This document shows, piece after piece, positions 47,355 through 59,046 of a stretch of DNA of 64,000 nucleotides. The stretch spans positions 460,054,141 through 460,118,140 of the forward strand of contig JASDDO010000016.1 in the NCBI GenBank assembly GCA_030015575.1, given 5' to 3'. The stretch's first letter is position 1, and the number at the start of each line of letters is the position of its first letter. Position numbers and translations under genes: made by a program. The notes beneath the pieces were generated by a model. The model saw only the letters and a program-made list of their open reading frames with translations. It ran no database searches and was not told where the DNA came from. The stretch comes from Agapanthus africanus (taxonomy: Eukaryota > Streptophyta > Magnoliopsida > Asparagales > Amaryllidaceae).

Positions 47355-48160
47355 AGGAGGAGAGAAGAAACCAATCGGTTTCTTAATTTTTCAAAGAGAA
47401 GAATTCAAATCATAATTCTAGGGTTCTCCCTCCTCTCTTATTTTCTTCTAACCACCACCATCATCAAGGTAACCTTGATGATCTTCATCGCCATGGCCTT
47501 CACGTTGGGCAAGGAGAAGTCTTTTAGACTTCTTCGGCAATTCAGACTCGATCTCCATTGAAGATCGAGATCTGAGGGTAATGAACCCTCATGGGTTCAT
47601 TTAGCCATCAAGAACAAGAAGAAATTCTTACTCTTTCATTTGCTGGAAATAGTCTTTGGCTATTTCTTTTATAGAATTAAGAATTTTCTTAATTCTCATT
47701 TGGAACTAGGGTTCTAGAAAATTGACAAATCTAAGAGAGAATTCTGTCAAATTATCTCTGATAATTCTTAACAGAATTCTCAAAGGAAACGAATCCTTAA
47801 GGAAATTCTTCTGAATTTCCATGAATTGATCACCTCAGGATGCCTCCCGACGCCTTCGGGAGGTCTCCCGATGGTTAAATTTAGGGGGGGTCTGGACCAA
47901 GCTTTATTTTGGTCGAGACCTCTTGGCTAAGTATTTTGTTGAAGATTAGTTTATAATCTTCTCAAATCTTCATTCCATCGAGAATGAAGTATTTTAAACA
48001 AACCATTCTCCTTTTAGGGGGTTCGTCAATCTTTCAAAGTCTTTTAATCATGATAAAAAGGACACATACTTTTAAGTTTGTCTTTCGAAGTCTTTACATA
48101 TGTATATGTATCATACATGTTAAATTCTAATGCACGTGTTTTGCATTCTTGCATTTTAAG
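47355..48160 (+). other. 5' leader of element H
   Basis: No gene. Rich in short inverted repeats (gatcgagatc, agaattaagaattttcttaattct, cctcccgacgccttcgggagg at about 47846), in the same style as the LTR. A purine/CT-rich stretch follows the LTR. No tRNA-complementary primer site could be identified. Confidence 0.5.
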
Positions 48161-51100
48161 ATGTCTTTTGGCAATGCAGCTGAGAACACCAATATCACTC
48201 CTGAGAGCAATCCATCTTCTTCGATTCAGGATGCAGTGGTCAGTCAACAGATGGTCATTCAGAACTAGGATCTACCAAGTCCTACTCATCAGGGATAAGA
48301 CCCTACCCTTATCCGAATGAGAAGTCCCTCATCGATGGCTATAGAAGAAGAGGAAGTAGATTATGAAGTCTCGGACACCAAGGCAAATCAGCCTGCACCT
48401 GAGACTGTTGCAGTTTATTAGGAGATAGAAGCAGCTCATCCTGCTGCCACTTCTCAAGTAGCCGAGGAAGAACAAGCACCTGCAGCAGCGATTGAATTAG
48501 AAGCTGCGGCAGCGGCGAGGCTTTATTGCCCTGAGGATCCTTATCCTTGGATCCATACTGATGCAGTTACTCTTCACGAGCCTTGCGAGACTCTTTTGGA
48601 GGAAATTTGTGCTATAATGGAGGCCGACAATCTGAAGAAGACGGCAATACTTCATAATTTATTATTGGCGGGGCACCTGACATGGGGTGAATACTTTGAA
48701 TGCTACCCTATTTTGAAATAATACGAAGCACCGGTAGCAGACAAATATCGTCTCTTTCCTGACCAACTGGATTTGTGCACGGTTTTACAGCTCCCTAAAG
48801 TTGAGCTTGACAAATCCGGTTGTTTATTGTAGATCCCAAACTGTGTCGAACGCTTTACTGTGATAGCTCCTCATTCGATGCGTAAGCCTCTCAAGTATCC
48901 CTAGTCATTGGATAGTCTTATTGCAAGTGGTTTGCAAGAGCGCTGGTCTGCCGCCTTTAAATTTTACAGCGTCCTTAGTTTCCTTCTTGACTATATAGAG
49001 TGGACCAAGCACATATTAAAATATGAATATGATACAAAGGTATATACTGCTCTTTCTTCACGTACGCGACCATGGTAGACTATTTAAGGGCTTTTCTCGA
49101 GAATTTCGACACTCAAACCAACACAGTGTACTCAGCGATGGGTGAGATCGGGATAACTTTATTAGATGCCCGTGATTGTTTTGGGCTTCCAATCACAGGC
49201 GATATCTTTGACGAATGGAATCCGCCAGAAGATCTTCTCTTCGGATGTGACCTGACTTATCGACGTTACGTCCATCCCTCATGTGTGAATTTATATAAAA
49301 TTTATTATATGATCGCATGCGGGGAGTCACAAGTCCCCTAAAGGTCCGTTTCCTTCAAACTCTGGATAGAATATTTTCTAAAGACGGAAAATTTGAAGTT
49401 CACAGATCGTCCGTTGAGCATCCATCATCCATTTCCTGGTAGTGAAATTCCTTCACCAAAATAGAAGCAATGGTAAAGAAAGGTAGCTCGGACAGAAGAA
49501 GTGAGAAAGGAGTCCGAGCTTCTCCCTGACAGCGATTACAGACCGAAGGCCTCCCAATTCTTGGACTCAAAGTTTCGTTTACTCTTTCCTAAAAAATCGA
49601 TTGATAGAGAAAATTTCTTCAGTGCTTTTATAGCGCACTGGCTGTGCTATTTCGTCTCTCATGCTAAGAATGCTATTAGGCCAGAGGTATTCCTGATGGC
49701 CTCACAAATAACGCAGGGAATCAAGCATGCAGTAGGGTTACATGTGTACACCCATATTCACAGGAGCATACACACATTCCTAAGTTCCAATCAACCATGT
49801 CATACTGTTGTTTATGCTCCGATGCAATATATATATGCATTCTTAGGCACACATATAGGGAATATGTATAGAAAGAATACTCCTAAGGAGTTCTATGCAC
49901 ATCCTTGGCCTTCAATGTTAACTATAGCTTCTGCGATGCCCAATACATATGATGAGGTTCGTAAGGATGCTAGAAGGGCGTTCCGTTTTTCTCGTTCCAA
50001 ATATCTTTTCGGAAGAAGATTCATCGGAAGGGATTTTTCTACAGATGTGGACTGCTCTATTGACTCTGAATCCTTCAAGAAACTAAAAGCTCATGTGGCC
50101 GTGCGCTATCATGAATTTCTGATGTTAATTCGGCGTAGGATGATCACATACAAGAGAAAGATCCTCTTAAGTCTCGAACCTTATTGTCCAAATAGACTCA
50201 GACATTAATTAGGCAAAGACCAACACTTCCCTCACGACTTTCCTTCGATGCATAGGGTAACTCTGGAGCTCCTAAGAAAATGTTGGTATGAACTTCGGCA
50301 TTGTCGCTTGGAGGTTAAATTTTCTATTCCTGCAATCTTGCGCATGCCGATGGTCTCTCATGGATATTTACGGCCTTTGCGAGATTATTAAGTTTATTTC
50401 TCTTATACCTTTTATACACTCACACGATATGGAGAGAGTTCAGGGCACCGACCGATCGTGGTTCCTGCTTCTGCCAGACTTTTTATAAGGCGTCCGATGG
50501 CGGCTATACTTGAGTCTATCGCTGGAATGAGACAAGCTTCTCAAGGCCGACCAAATACAACAACCGATTTTTCTATAGCCTACCTCAGGCGTCTTGTTGA
50601 TGATCCAGAAATAACGGAAGCCCTCAGACATATTGATCCGAATGTTGACCTCTTCGGGATGACTGGGGCTTTATCTAAACACTTTCGAGATTTTGTAGTT
50701 CGGCGGCAACTATAATACCTTGAGATCTCGAACGAATAAATACAGCAAGAATTTGCTCAATCTCGGAACATATTGAAAGTATATTACATAATGTTTGCTC
50801 AGAATCAGGCTTTCAAGGCTAAAGTACAATTTGAGCTATATGATTTCTGGCGACATCAAAGGAAGCTTTACAACACTGGCGCTAAGTCTGGCCTATATCA
50901 AGGGCTTCAGGATGCGGAATGATAGTGGAAGTCTAATGATGTTCCAAGAGCAGAACCCGTATTGGAGCAAGCCGATGCTCCAATTGAAACAGGTATTGAT
51001 GCATCAATGTATTTTTATTTTGCTATTACTTTGACTAACACGTATTTTCTATTGGCATTTACAAAAAAAGGACCTTCGGGTGAGATGGCTCAGGATCCTG

Positions 51101-51345
51101 CCACCACAACTGCTTCTGCAGCAGATCCCTCAGTTTCTTCTAGTAAAGCGCAAATAGGCCATATTAGGCAGAAGAAAGTGGTATCTCAATCACATACTTC
51201 AAGAGTGGAGAAGGAGCCTGCTGAAGTGAAAGAATCGTTCGAACATTCAGGCTCGAAGAAATGTGGGCATGCTTTGCCAAATGAGCCTCGGGTCGCCAAG
51301 GACATGTCCCCCCCCCCCCCACCCACCCCCAAAGTCACGTTCTAA
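48161..51345 (+). pseudogene. Plant mobile domain (PMD) protein carried by element H, decayed
   Basis: PMD is a domain of plant proteins (the MAIN/MAIL1 family) and of some plant transposons; its role in transposons is unknown. The N-terminal frame from ATG 48161 is Ala/Glu-rich (PEDPYPWIHTDAVTLHE, AGHLTWGEYFECYP) with several stops. After one frameshift near 49040-49070 a single frame runs to 51345. PMD core part 1: MVDYLRAFLENFDTQTNTVY, GEIGITLLDARDCFGLPITG (49072-49341). Part 2: FFSAFIAHWLCYFV, AIRPEVFLMASQITQG, YAPMQYIYAFLGTHIGNMY, FRFSRSKYLFGRRF (49501-50208). A charged C-terminal region ends in a Pro-rich tail at a C run (51308-51326). Stops near 49339, 49464, 49473, 50206, 50393, 50713, 50751 and 50929. 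No gag, protease, RT or integrase motif was seen in H. Confidence 0.85.
50993..51070 (+). other. Possible intron in the PMD gene
   Basis: A GT (after gaaacag) and an AG (aaaaaaag before gacc) bound 78 bp of T-rich sequence with a ttgactaac branch-like motif. Its translation is hydrophobic and unlike the charged flanks. The length is a multiple of three, so the frame stays open either way. Only RNA evidence can decide. Confidence 0.35.
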
Positions 51346-51728
51346 GATCTCAGGGGCTTTAGGGGGGTCTACACCTTCACCGCTGTTGACTTTACACTCT
51401 AACGTAAGCCGTAAGTATCGTAAGTTTTTTAAGTTTTGCAGGTCATTCCTCAGGTATAAGATGTGTTAACGGTCTTCTTTTATTTTTCTTACGTCTCATA
51501 GAGTATCTCCCCAGCTCAAGGCTAAAACTTCTGCAGCTAAGGCCTCCACGATTGAAGAAGACATTCATGAGGCTGCTTTTGATGAGGGCTACATCCCTGA
51601 CGATGAGCCTCATGTTTCATCCCCAATGACAGTCGAACTACTGAAGGGAACGCAAGTCAAAGCAACGTCCCATCTCCTCAAGATCCCAAGAAACCTGATG
51701 AAAGCAAGAACTTGGCCACTATCGAGCC
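51346..51728 (+). other. 3' end of element H interior
   Basis: No intact gene. Low-similarity continuation of the PMD frame may exist (KASTIEEDIHEAAFDEGY near 51540 in another frame), after a second possible T-rich intron (about 51403-51500 between gtaagccg and ctcatag). A moderately purine-rich stretch (gatgaaagcaagaacttgg) precedes the right LTR, but no clear polypurine tract. Confidence 0.4.
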
Positions 51729-52682
51729 TGTTCCCCTAATAATTAAAAATATAATAAAAAGGCCTACGCTCTGTTAAATTATAATAAGCCAGCGCCTTAC
51801 GTGATCCCCACGAGAGCGCCAGCGCCAACCTCCTATAGGATTAAATCCTATGGTGGCGTCGCACGTGAAGTTCATGTGGGCGCCAATGTGCAAAGCACAG
51901 GAGTGCTTATCATATATATAAGAATTAAATTCTTAAGTGGGGTCCATGTGCACAACACGTGAGTGCCGGCGTCCAAATTAAAAGCAGGCAAAATTAAATT
52001 TTATGTGGAGGATATTTTCCTAAAATCCGGGATATTCTCTGTTAAACAGAGCCATTAGATCAAAAATCCAATGGTGATAATAAATCATCAAATAATAGAA
52101 TTAAATTCTACTAGGAGAAAATATCTCCATAATCTTTTCAAGTGAGAAAGATATTCTCGGTTGGATCAAACATCCAATGATAGAATTAAATTCTATTTTG
52201 GGAATATATTTCCCCAATCTTTCCAAACAAAGAAAAATTGTTCTCTATAAAACAAAGAGCTCTTGGATCAATAATCCAATAGTGATTAAAAATCACCGTT
52301 TAATAGAAAAAATTATATATATGGGAAAATATTTACCCAATCTTGTTAAAAACAAGAAAACATATTCTGTAAAACAGAAATTCTTAGATCAAAGATCCAA
52401 CAGTGGATAAAGTTTTCTAAGTAATCTTTGAGACTAATAAATTCAATTGGTATCTCTCAAAGAAAGATTTTCTTAAATTAATTAACAAACTTACCTCTCT
52501 TATATAAAGGACCTGAGACTTCAAGTCTCAGATGGAGGATGGACTCCATAAGTTTCTTTAATTCTCAAAAGAAAAAGAAGATTTCCCTCCTTTAAATCTC
52601 GAGTTAAAAGAAAAAGAAGAGATCAAAATATCTCCCTTTATTGCAAATCTCAATATTCTTTCTTAAATATCTCCCTTTATTT
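51729..52682 (+). mobile_element. Right LTR of element H, truncated
   Basis: Begins TGTTCCCC. Follows the family order: CACGTG zone with N5 pairs and ggcgcc flanks (51790-51960), repeats on AGAATTAAATTCT with ggatcaaaaatcc-type palindromes (51985-52420), TATA box (52501-52508), and palindromic leader. Family sequence stops about 180 bp after the TATA box, where chimeric repeats and element M begin; the downstream CACGTG array and LTR end are missing. Confidence 0.75.
52501..52508 (+). promoter_or_regulatory. TATA box of element H right LTR
   Basis: TATATAAAGGACC, at the conserved family position, followed by the gagacttcaagtctc palindrome. Confidence 0.65.
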
Positions 52683-53079
52683 AAGAAAAGAAGAGATCAA
52701 AATATCTCCCTTTCTTAAATTGTTTTCTAAGTAATCAAATTTATTGCAAATCTCAATATTCTTCATATCACCATGTTGATCATAATCCTGTTTATGAAAC
52801 TTGGACACAACTTTTTCCTAAATCTGATTATTTAATAAACAGGAGTGCTTATGGGTTCAGAGAGAAATTCTTATCAAAATATCTCCCTTTATTGAGAAAA
52901 GAAGAGATCAAAATATCTCCCTTTCTTAAATTGTTTTCTAAGTAATCAAATTTATTGCAAATCTCAATATTCTTCATATCACCATGTTGATCATAATCCT
53001 GTTTATGAAACTTGGATACAATCTTCTAACTCTTATCAACAGTACCAAATTTTCATACACTCTCATGTTTATACTCATT
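52683..53079. repeat. Chimeric direct repeat joining H leader and M coding fragments
   Basis: A 128-bp unit occurs at 52683-52811 and again at 52893-53021. Each unit fuses H-leader sequence (agaagagatcaaaatatctc) to a fragment that is the reverse complement of part of the element M gene near 57540-57640 (catatcaccatgttgatc, gtttatgaaacttgg). The M-like fragment is thus in opposite orientation to element M next to it. Origin is probably end-joining or template-switch rearrangement. Confidence 0.8.
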
Positions 53080-54630
53080 TGATTGGATGAGAAAAAGTTG
53101 TGTCTATATAAATATCTCAATCAAGACGATACCGCAAATAGCTAGCCGCGATGAGTACGGGTTGTCCGCAGGGAAACAGTGAATTTCTTATCTTACTTTA
53201 GACGAGTTGATAGAAGAAATGTGAGATGTTTGTCATTTTAAACTAGGATAGTTAGAAAATTTTATAATAGAAAGGCTTGTAGGGTTTATAGGATTTAGTA
53301 GTTAGTGGATGGATTTTTAAGAATAATTCTTTTTATCTTTTTATCTTTTAATTATTTAATACTAGAGAGATAGCAATGAATATGGATTAGATCTCTTGGA
53401 GAGAATTAGGGTTTCCCACCAGTGACCCTTGTCGTTCCATTGATCTCTATTTATTTCAAGTCCTTAACAAAACGATTATTAACGAATCTCAAATCGTGGT
53501 CGTAACTATCATGAAGTGATAGCGCACCCGATAAGAGGGTTAATATTCATTTTGCTAAAGTTTATAAAAATTAAAACTTTAAAATGACTTTAAATTATAG
53601 TTTTCATTCATTATTCTATCCTATCTTACAAAGCCTAACAAGCAAGAATTTACTCGCTTATGGATATTAGCGTAGTAAAAGAGAGGTGGAAGATGAGTGA
53701 AACCATAATTAAAAATTAAAAGTGCAGAAAGTAATTGCGGAATGTAATGTAGAAAGTAATGCAGAAAGTAAATGCGGAAAGTAAATGCGAAAAGAATTAA
53801 AACAAAGAACTATCTTTATTGATCAACTATTTCATTATAAAATTTCTCTCTGAAAAAGTAAATTACAAAAACCTAGTTTTGCTCGCTAGATCTTTCTTGA
53901 TCAATTGAAATTTTGAATTGAATGTTCAATCCTTTTGATAGACAGCTCACGGTCCTTTATATAGTCTCTGAAATTAGAAACCCTAAATGCCAAGTGTGTG
54001 ACATTACGATCAAGCCCGTGCAATTTCAGATCCTACGGCCCATAATAGACCGCGGAACCGCCGCCCAAACCCTATCTTGACCACGGATCCGCCGCCTTCT
54101 GGTGGGTTTGTGACTTAGGATTTCTTGTGGCTTCTTCTATCGACATTTGGAGATCCTTGTGATAAAAATATTCTGAAAATATTGCTCTTAGTCTTTGCCG
54201 TTGCGAGATTCTGCGATTTGCTTCTAATATTCGGCAGATTTGGTTTGATACCTTGATTTGTTGTGGATCTCTTATTTAGATTTCAGAGCTGAGCTAATCT
54301 TATTATAATACCTATACAATATCTCAAATTAAATTGTTAGTAGCGTTTGTTATTTTTGAGATATTATTCCAACATTTATATGATATGATATTTTAAGAAT
54401 ATTGATTAGGAATATTTGATATGATATGCATATTTTAATATGAATATTTTATTTAAATATTATATGCATATATTTTTCCTAATTATATTAATTATAAATG
54501 AAGAAGCATACGCTAATAATCTTTTTACAAATAAACCCACATATGTTCTTTATTTACAATTAACACCTTTTAGTAGTTAATAATAGTAAGGAAAATGTCT
54601 ATACAAATTTTCAATAAATTTAATTAATCA
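53080..54630 (-). repeat. 3' LTR of element M
   Basis: Minus strand would begin TGATTAATTAAATT at 54630 and end CCAATCA at 53080. A purine-rich AAGTTTGGAGGATATT stretch sits just upstream (54631-54646). About 1.55 kb. It contains a short tandem array (aatgcggaaagt-like units, about 53722-53800). Confidence 0.65.
53722..53800. repeat. Minisatellite of about 12-14 bp in the element M LTR
   Basis: Repeated units of the form gcagaaagtaatgcgg. The matching array in the other LTR is at about 59676-59765, with a different unit order, so the array varies between the two LTRs. Confidence 0.85.
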
Positions 54631-56429
54631 AATATCCTCCAAACTTATTTTTTATCGTCCCGAGCAAACTATTTATTAAAAAGAAAAAAAGAAAAAACCT
54701 AGCACACATTCATAGGCAATACGATTGCGCTTAGCTCGTGCAATAAGCCTTTAAATCTCTAGGTGTCCTTAATAGGAGGAGTGTTGTCTCCTGAGGGTTT
54801 TCAGCAGATTACACTCACAAAATCCCAAAATAAAAGAAAGAAAACAAAAATTACATGCAAACATAAGAACATATAAGAGAAAAACTTGAAAATAAGTGTT
54901 TCTAACTACACTAGCTTTTTAGTTGTCATGAGCCCCATCTCTTGAAAAGATTTCAGAAAACACATCATCCCTCAATAAAACATCGTCTGTAGTCTTCCTC
55001 CCTACCTTTCCTCCAAATATCGATCATATACCCCTACGTGTGTATAAAAGACATCCCTACACATGGAGAATTCAATTCAAGCTACCATACCCTTTGTCCA
55101 TATTCCTTAGTACTTTTTAGTCGGTGATGTTTTAGATGGATTTGCTCACACATTCTTCATACGACCGTTAATACTTCTTGAGGTACCAACCAACCGATTA
55201 CCGAATGTGCTAATTTATTAAGGCGTAATTAGCAATATCCTAGTCTTATAACACCTAAGACTTAGTAGTGACTCCTAAACCAGTTGGTCTAAGGCACTAA
55301 GTGATAAGGCACCCTTGCTATATTTTTTTATGCTGCCTTAAGTAATTACAAAACCAGTGTTCATTTTTCTTTTTAATTTTTTTATTCACCACTCATATTT
55401 TGTTAATCTTTCGTACTAAGGCTTCTAGGCAAGAGTATTTTAAGGTATCCTCTACTCTCCCAAGTTTCAAGATGTATGCAAGTGCGTATAGTAGAGTATC
55501 AATATTCAGAAGTTTGGACTCAAGAATATGGACTATTTTTCAGACTTATTTCTATCCGCAGATTAGTGATTCCTTCATCTTACTAACTTTTGGGACAACA
55601 GCTCATGACTACGTATTACTAGCTTCGTTTTAAAACATCTAATTTTCTTGCATTTCTTAAATCTTTTCTTTTCTTTCATATGTATTTTTCACTTTCTAAC
55701 TTTCATTATCAAAATTTATGCAATGCAATATTTACATATGATGTGTAGATATATACAAACCATCCCTCCTAAACTTGTTTGCAGCAGTGTCCTCACTGAT
55801 GCTATCCTGCAAGCTCAAAACCTGAAGACTAGGAGGAACCGTTCAATAAGATGGTATAACGAAGGGGTCATGAGTGAATGACATTAAAATCTTCCTCCAA
55901 ACTTGTTTTTAGCCCACAATCGTGCAAAAATTTCTTTTCTTTCAAGAACCATTTTGAAAAATATTTTTCTTCTTTCCCCCAAACTTGAGTAAAATAGTGT
56001 TTTCATTGCTAAGCATTAAAATTCAACATAAAGGGGAGGGGAATATTATTGGTCTACACAAAACTTTACAAAGACCAAAAGTTAAAACCAATCATTCAAA
56101 TATCTTATCTAGGTAACACCATGGTTGGTAGAAGATTGTGTAATGGATGTATGTGAAGAAGACTCGAGACTGTATAAGAATAAAGGTTATATCATATCTT
56201 GAGTAGAAGAAACAGTAATAAGAGTATCGAGAAAAGATGAAGTAGGGGTAAGATAAAAGGTGTATTCGAAAGATTTTACGTCTCGGTTGGTAGAGAAGAA
56301 AAGGTGATGGTGAATGAAAATGAGATGTGAAAGATAAGGAATGGGTGGAATAGTCGTATTCTCATACGTGATTAGAAGAAAGAGTGGCGGTTCAACTTCT
56401 TCGGCCTCAAAGGGAGGCGCAAGAATTTC
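54631..56429 (-). other. 3' non-coding interior of element M
   Basis: No gene seen; AT-rich. On the minus strand a purine-rich AAGTTTGGAGGA-type motif occurs at about 54638, 55765 (variant), 55892 and 55977. Such motifs are typical of polypurine tracts near the 3' end of Athila/Tat elements, and several copies suggest reserve tracts or internal duplications. Two plus-strand frames here (55400-55881) show no family similarity I can name. Confidence 0.5.
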
Positions 56430-58069
56430 CTATGGAGGTTGATTCCTCACAGCATCCAAGTCGTTAAAGAACGTGAGTTCTTCGGTGAAAATATTTTCGA
56501 AACTTTCATCGATGGTCCGAGTGATAATCTCATCGAAAAGAAAAGAAAAGGTGGAATAGGTAGATCCACTAGGAAGATTTAAAGTTTCAAGGTCAACGTG
56601 TTGCGCGCCAGGATTCAAAACACCCGATATATCAGAAATTATGGAGGTAGGAGACTCGAAAAGCATGTCTACCTTATTTTCAGAAGAGTCTAACTCGAAT
56701 GGTTTTTCAAGAATCATAGAACTCGAAATATCACAGTGTGGTTCATCTAACTTCGGTGCAAGTGAAAGAAGATTAGAAAAACCAAAGAAAGTGTGTGATG
56801 TAATGGATAAACAAACTTGGATGTCGAGCATTGTTGATTCAGATATAGGAGATGAAGCTTGAATATCGTTTTGCATATCGAATAGGTCAGTGGTAAGAAT
56901 AGAATCGGTTAAATGCACAGAAAGATGTTCACATTCAATTGAAGGGACATAATGGGTCGGACAATCCAGCTCATCCAACATAGCGAGTTCATCTTCGAAG
57001 ATATTCTCAACACCGATCTCACTAGCACCTTTAATCAAATCAAACGAATAGTTCTTTAAAAATTCATCAATTATACTATCCTCCGTCGATGGATTAGTTG
57101 GTTCACTTGATGGAATTGGAAGGTTTGGAATGTCAAGTGTAGTCGAATAAGGATTGGCCTGATTTGAATGGTGTAAGGCTCTCTTTCACACCAACGATTG
57201 GAAAAGTCAAATATGTTATTCTCAGGCACCTCATCAATTAGATTTTTAAGCGGTTTATCATCAAATACATTCGGTTGGGGTTCAGGATGGAAAGTGTCGA
57301 GATCAAAAGAATTGGGTTTGGTTTGTCTTTGAGGGATCCCAGGTTCTTTCTCACTACTCAATTCCAACTCTACTTCAAGACTAGACATTGTTTGTGAAGA
57401 AGTTTCAATGAAGGATTCTCTTTGAACCGTGGAACTTCTTAATTGATGTTCAGAAGCACTGTCTAGATAAGGTGCAACAGTTGAGTATGGTTGGAATGAG
57501 TTTAATTGTTGGCTATGGGAGAGTTCAATATGAGAGCGTGTGAAAGTTTGGTACTATTGATATGAGTTAGAAGGTTTTATCCAAGTTTCATAAACAGGAT
57601 TAGGATCAACATGGTGATATGAAGAATATTGAGATTGGTTGGTTAGTTAGCGACTGGCTTTTGCAATCTGCTTAGCAATGGTCATGGGTTTAGAAGTTGT
57701 TGTATTTGTCTCAAAAGGAGTATCAACATTTTCATATGGAAATGATTGTAATTTTTGTCCTAACGGTTTCGGAGCAGTGAAAGGTATGAAACTTTGGCTA
57801 CGAGCCTTCGCAATTTACTCAGTAATGGACATAGGTTTAAAGGTTGCCTCACTAGCCTTAAAGGGATTTTCAACATAAGAAGGTGTTGAATTTTGATGCG
57901 GTTGATAAGAATTTGAGTGAGGTGTCCAACTGTTATTTCTAGAGAATTCTATCCTATCTCTTAAAGAAATGGTAGGGTCGGTATTTGTACTATAGAAATT
58001 ACGATAATAAGAAATATCTAGTTGTTTATAGTAAAGCTTGGCAAGAGTTGGTCGATTTGGGTTACCCAT
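56430..58069 (-). pseudogene. Element M acidic, low-complexity protein, broken
   Basis: I do not recognise this protein. The minus strand starts MGNPNRPTLAKLYYKQLD at 58069, then a polar Ser/Asn/Pro-rich region with an internal repeat (KPMSITEQ-like at about 57820 and KPMTIAKQIAKA at about 57670, the first ended by a TAA where a Gln is likely). A middle part, MSSLEVELELSSEKEPG (57388), leads into a highly acidic C-terminal region, 57060-56430 (DELAMLDELDCPTHYVP, ENIFTEELTFFNDLD). A frameshift lies near 57130-57190. No zinc knuckle, protease or RT motif. It could be the extra first ORF of an Ogre/Tat-type element or a degraded gag; both are guesses. Confidence 0.5.
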
Positions 58070-59027
58070 TATAAGAGAATGAACAGAAAAGAGGGTGAAA
58101 TGGTAATAATTTTAAGCTCTTTTTTTGAAATTGTTTTGCTTAGAAAGAAGGACTCGACAAACGTGCACAAACAATACCTAGAACAAGGATCATCTAGGTT
58201 AAATTACTAGACCGCTCCTAGACTTCCAAAGAATAAGACGTAAGATAAATCCTCTATCACCTCCTTATCAATCTTGCAGCCAGCTAAGTGGGAGGTATCC
58301 ATAATATGAATCACCGAAATAGAGGGCCTAATTAAGTAACCACTTTATTTAGTCATACTTGCCTTAGACACCACAAAAGAAATGCGGATAAGCAAAAGAT
58401 TACTCACGACCCCCTTTTATCCTAATTGAGCGCGACTGTCCTTAGAGGCTTGGTTTAGATATTTTTTATTAATTTAGGGTTATGCGTATACTCGTTTGTG
58501 ATTTGTGGGTCCTAGAAAGGGTGAGGAAATCCCCACCTAATCTGAATTTGGGTTTCTTGCCTCTTAATGTCCGTTTTAAATATACAAACCAAACCAAAAT
58601 CTAAAACACGCAAAAAGATATTTTTAGCAGCGCTGTTTGCAAAGAATCCTGCATGTAAAAAATAGTTTATTAAAGGTTTAGATGAGAGAGGAAGAAGAGT
58701 AAATGATACCAGAGAAAGTAGAGGGCCAAACACCTTAATATGGCTACGGTTTAGCCGCCAAAGGCACCAATTGGCCGCGGTTTCGCCATTAGTTGGTGAG
58801 ATCTCCCTTCCAAACTTTGGCACAACATTCCAATTCTCCTCTATTCCTATTTGACAATCTGTGAATTTTTGATGGTTCACTCCAAATGCTCCAGATTTCT
58901 CGCAAAACTCGCACAAAAATCGTTAAAACTACAAAATAAGGTTTTTTATTTTTATTATTATTTTTATATTCTCTGGTTTTATATTAGAAATCAACCTGAA
59001 TAACAAGAAAAATAATTACGACCGTTT
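58070..59027 (-). other. 5' leader of element M
   Basis: No credible gene. One minus-strand frame (58512-58916) is open but low-complexity in origin, with no recognised domain. The stretch runs from the primer site to the start of the acidic protein gene. Confidence 0.5.
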
Positions 59028-59042
59028 TCCCGGCAATGACGC
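59028..59042 (-). other. Primer binding site (tRNA-Asp type) of element M
   Basis: Minus strand reads GCGTCATTGCCGGGA, close to the GCGCCGTTGCCGGGGA primer site of Athila/Tat elements, and lies a few bases after the LTR end CCAATCA. Two or three bases have changed, mostly CG to CA/TG. Confidence 0.8.
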
Positions 59043-59046
59043 TATT

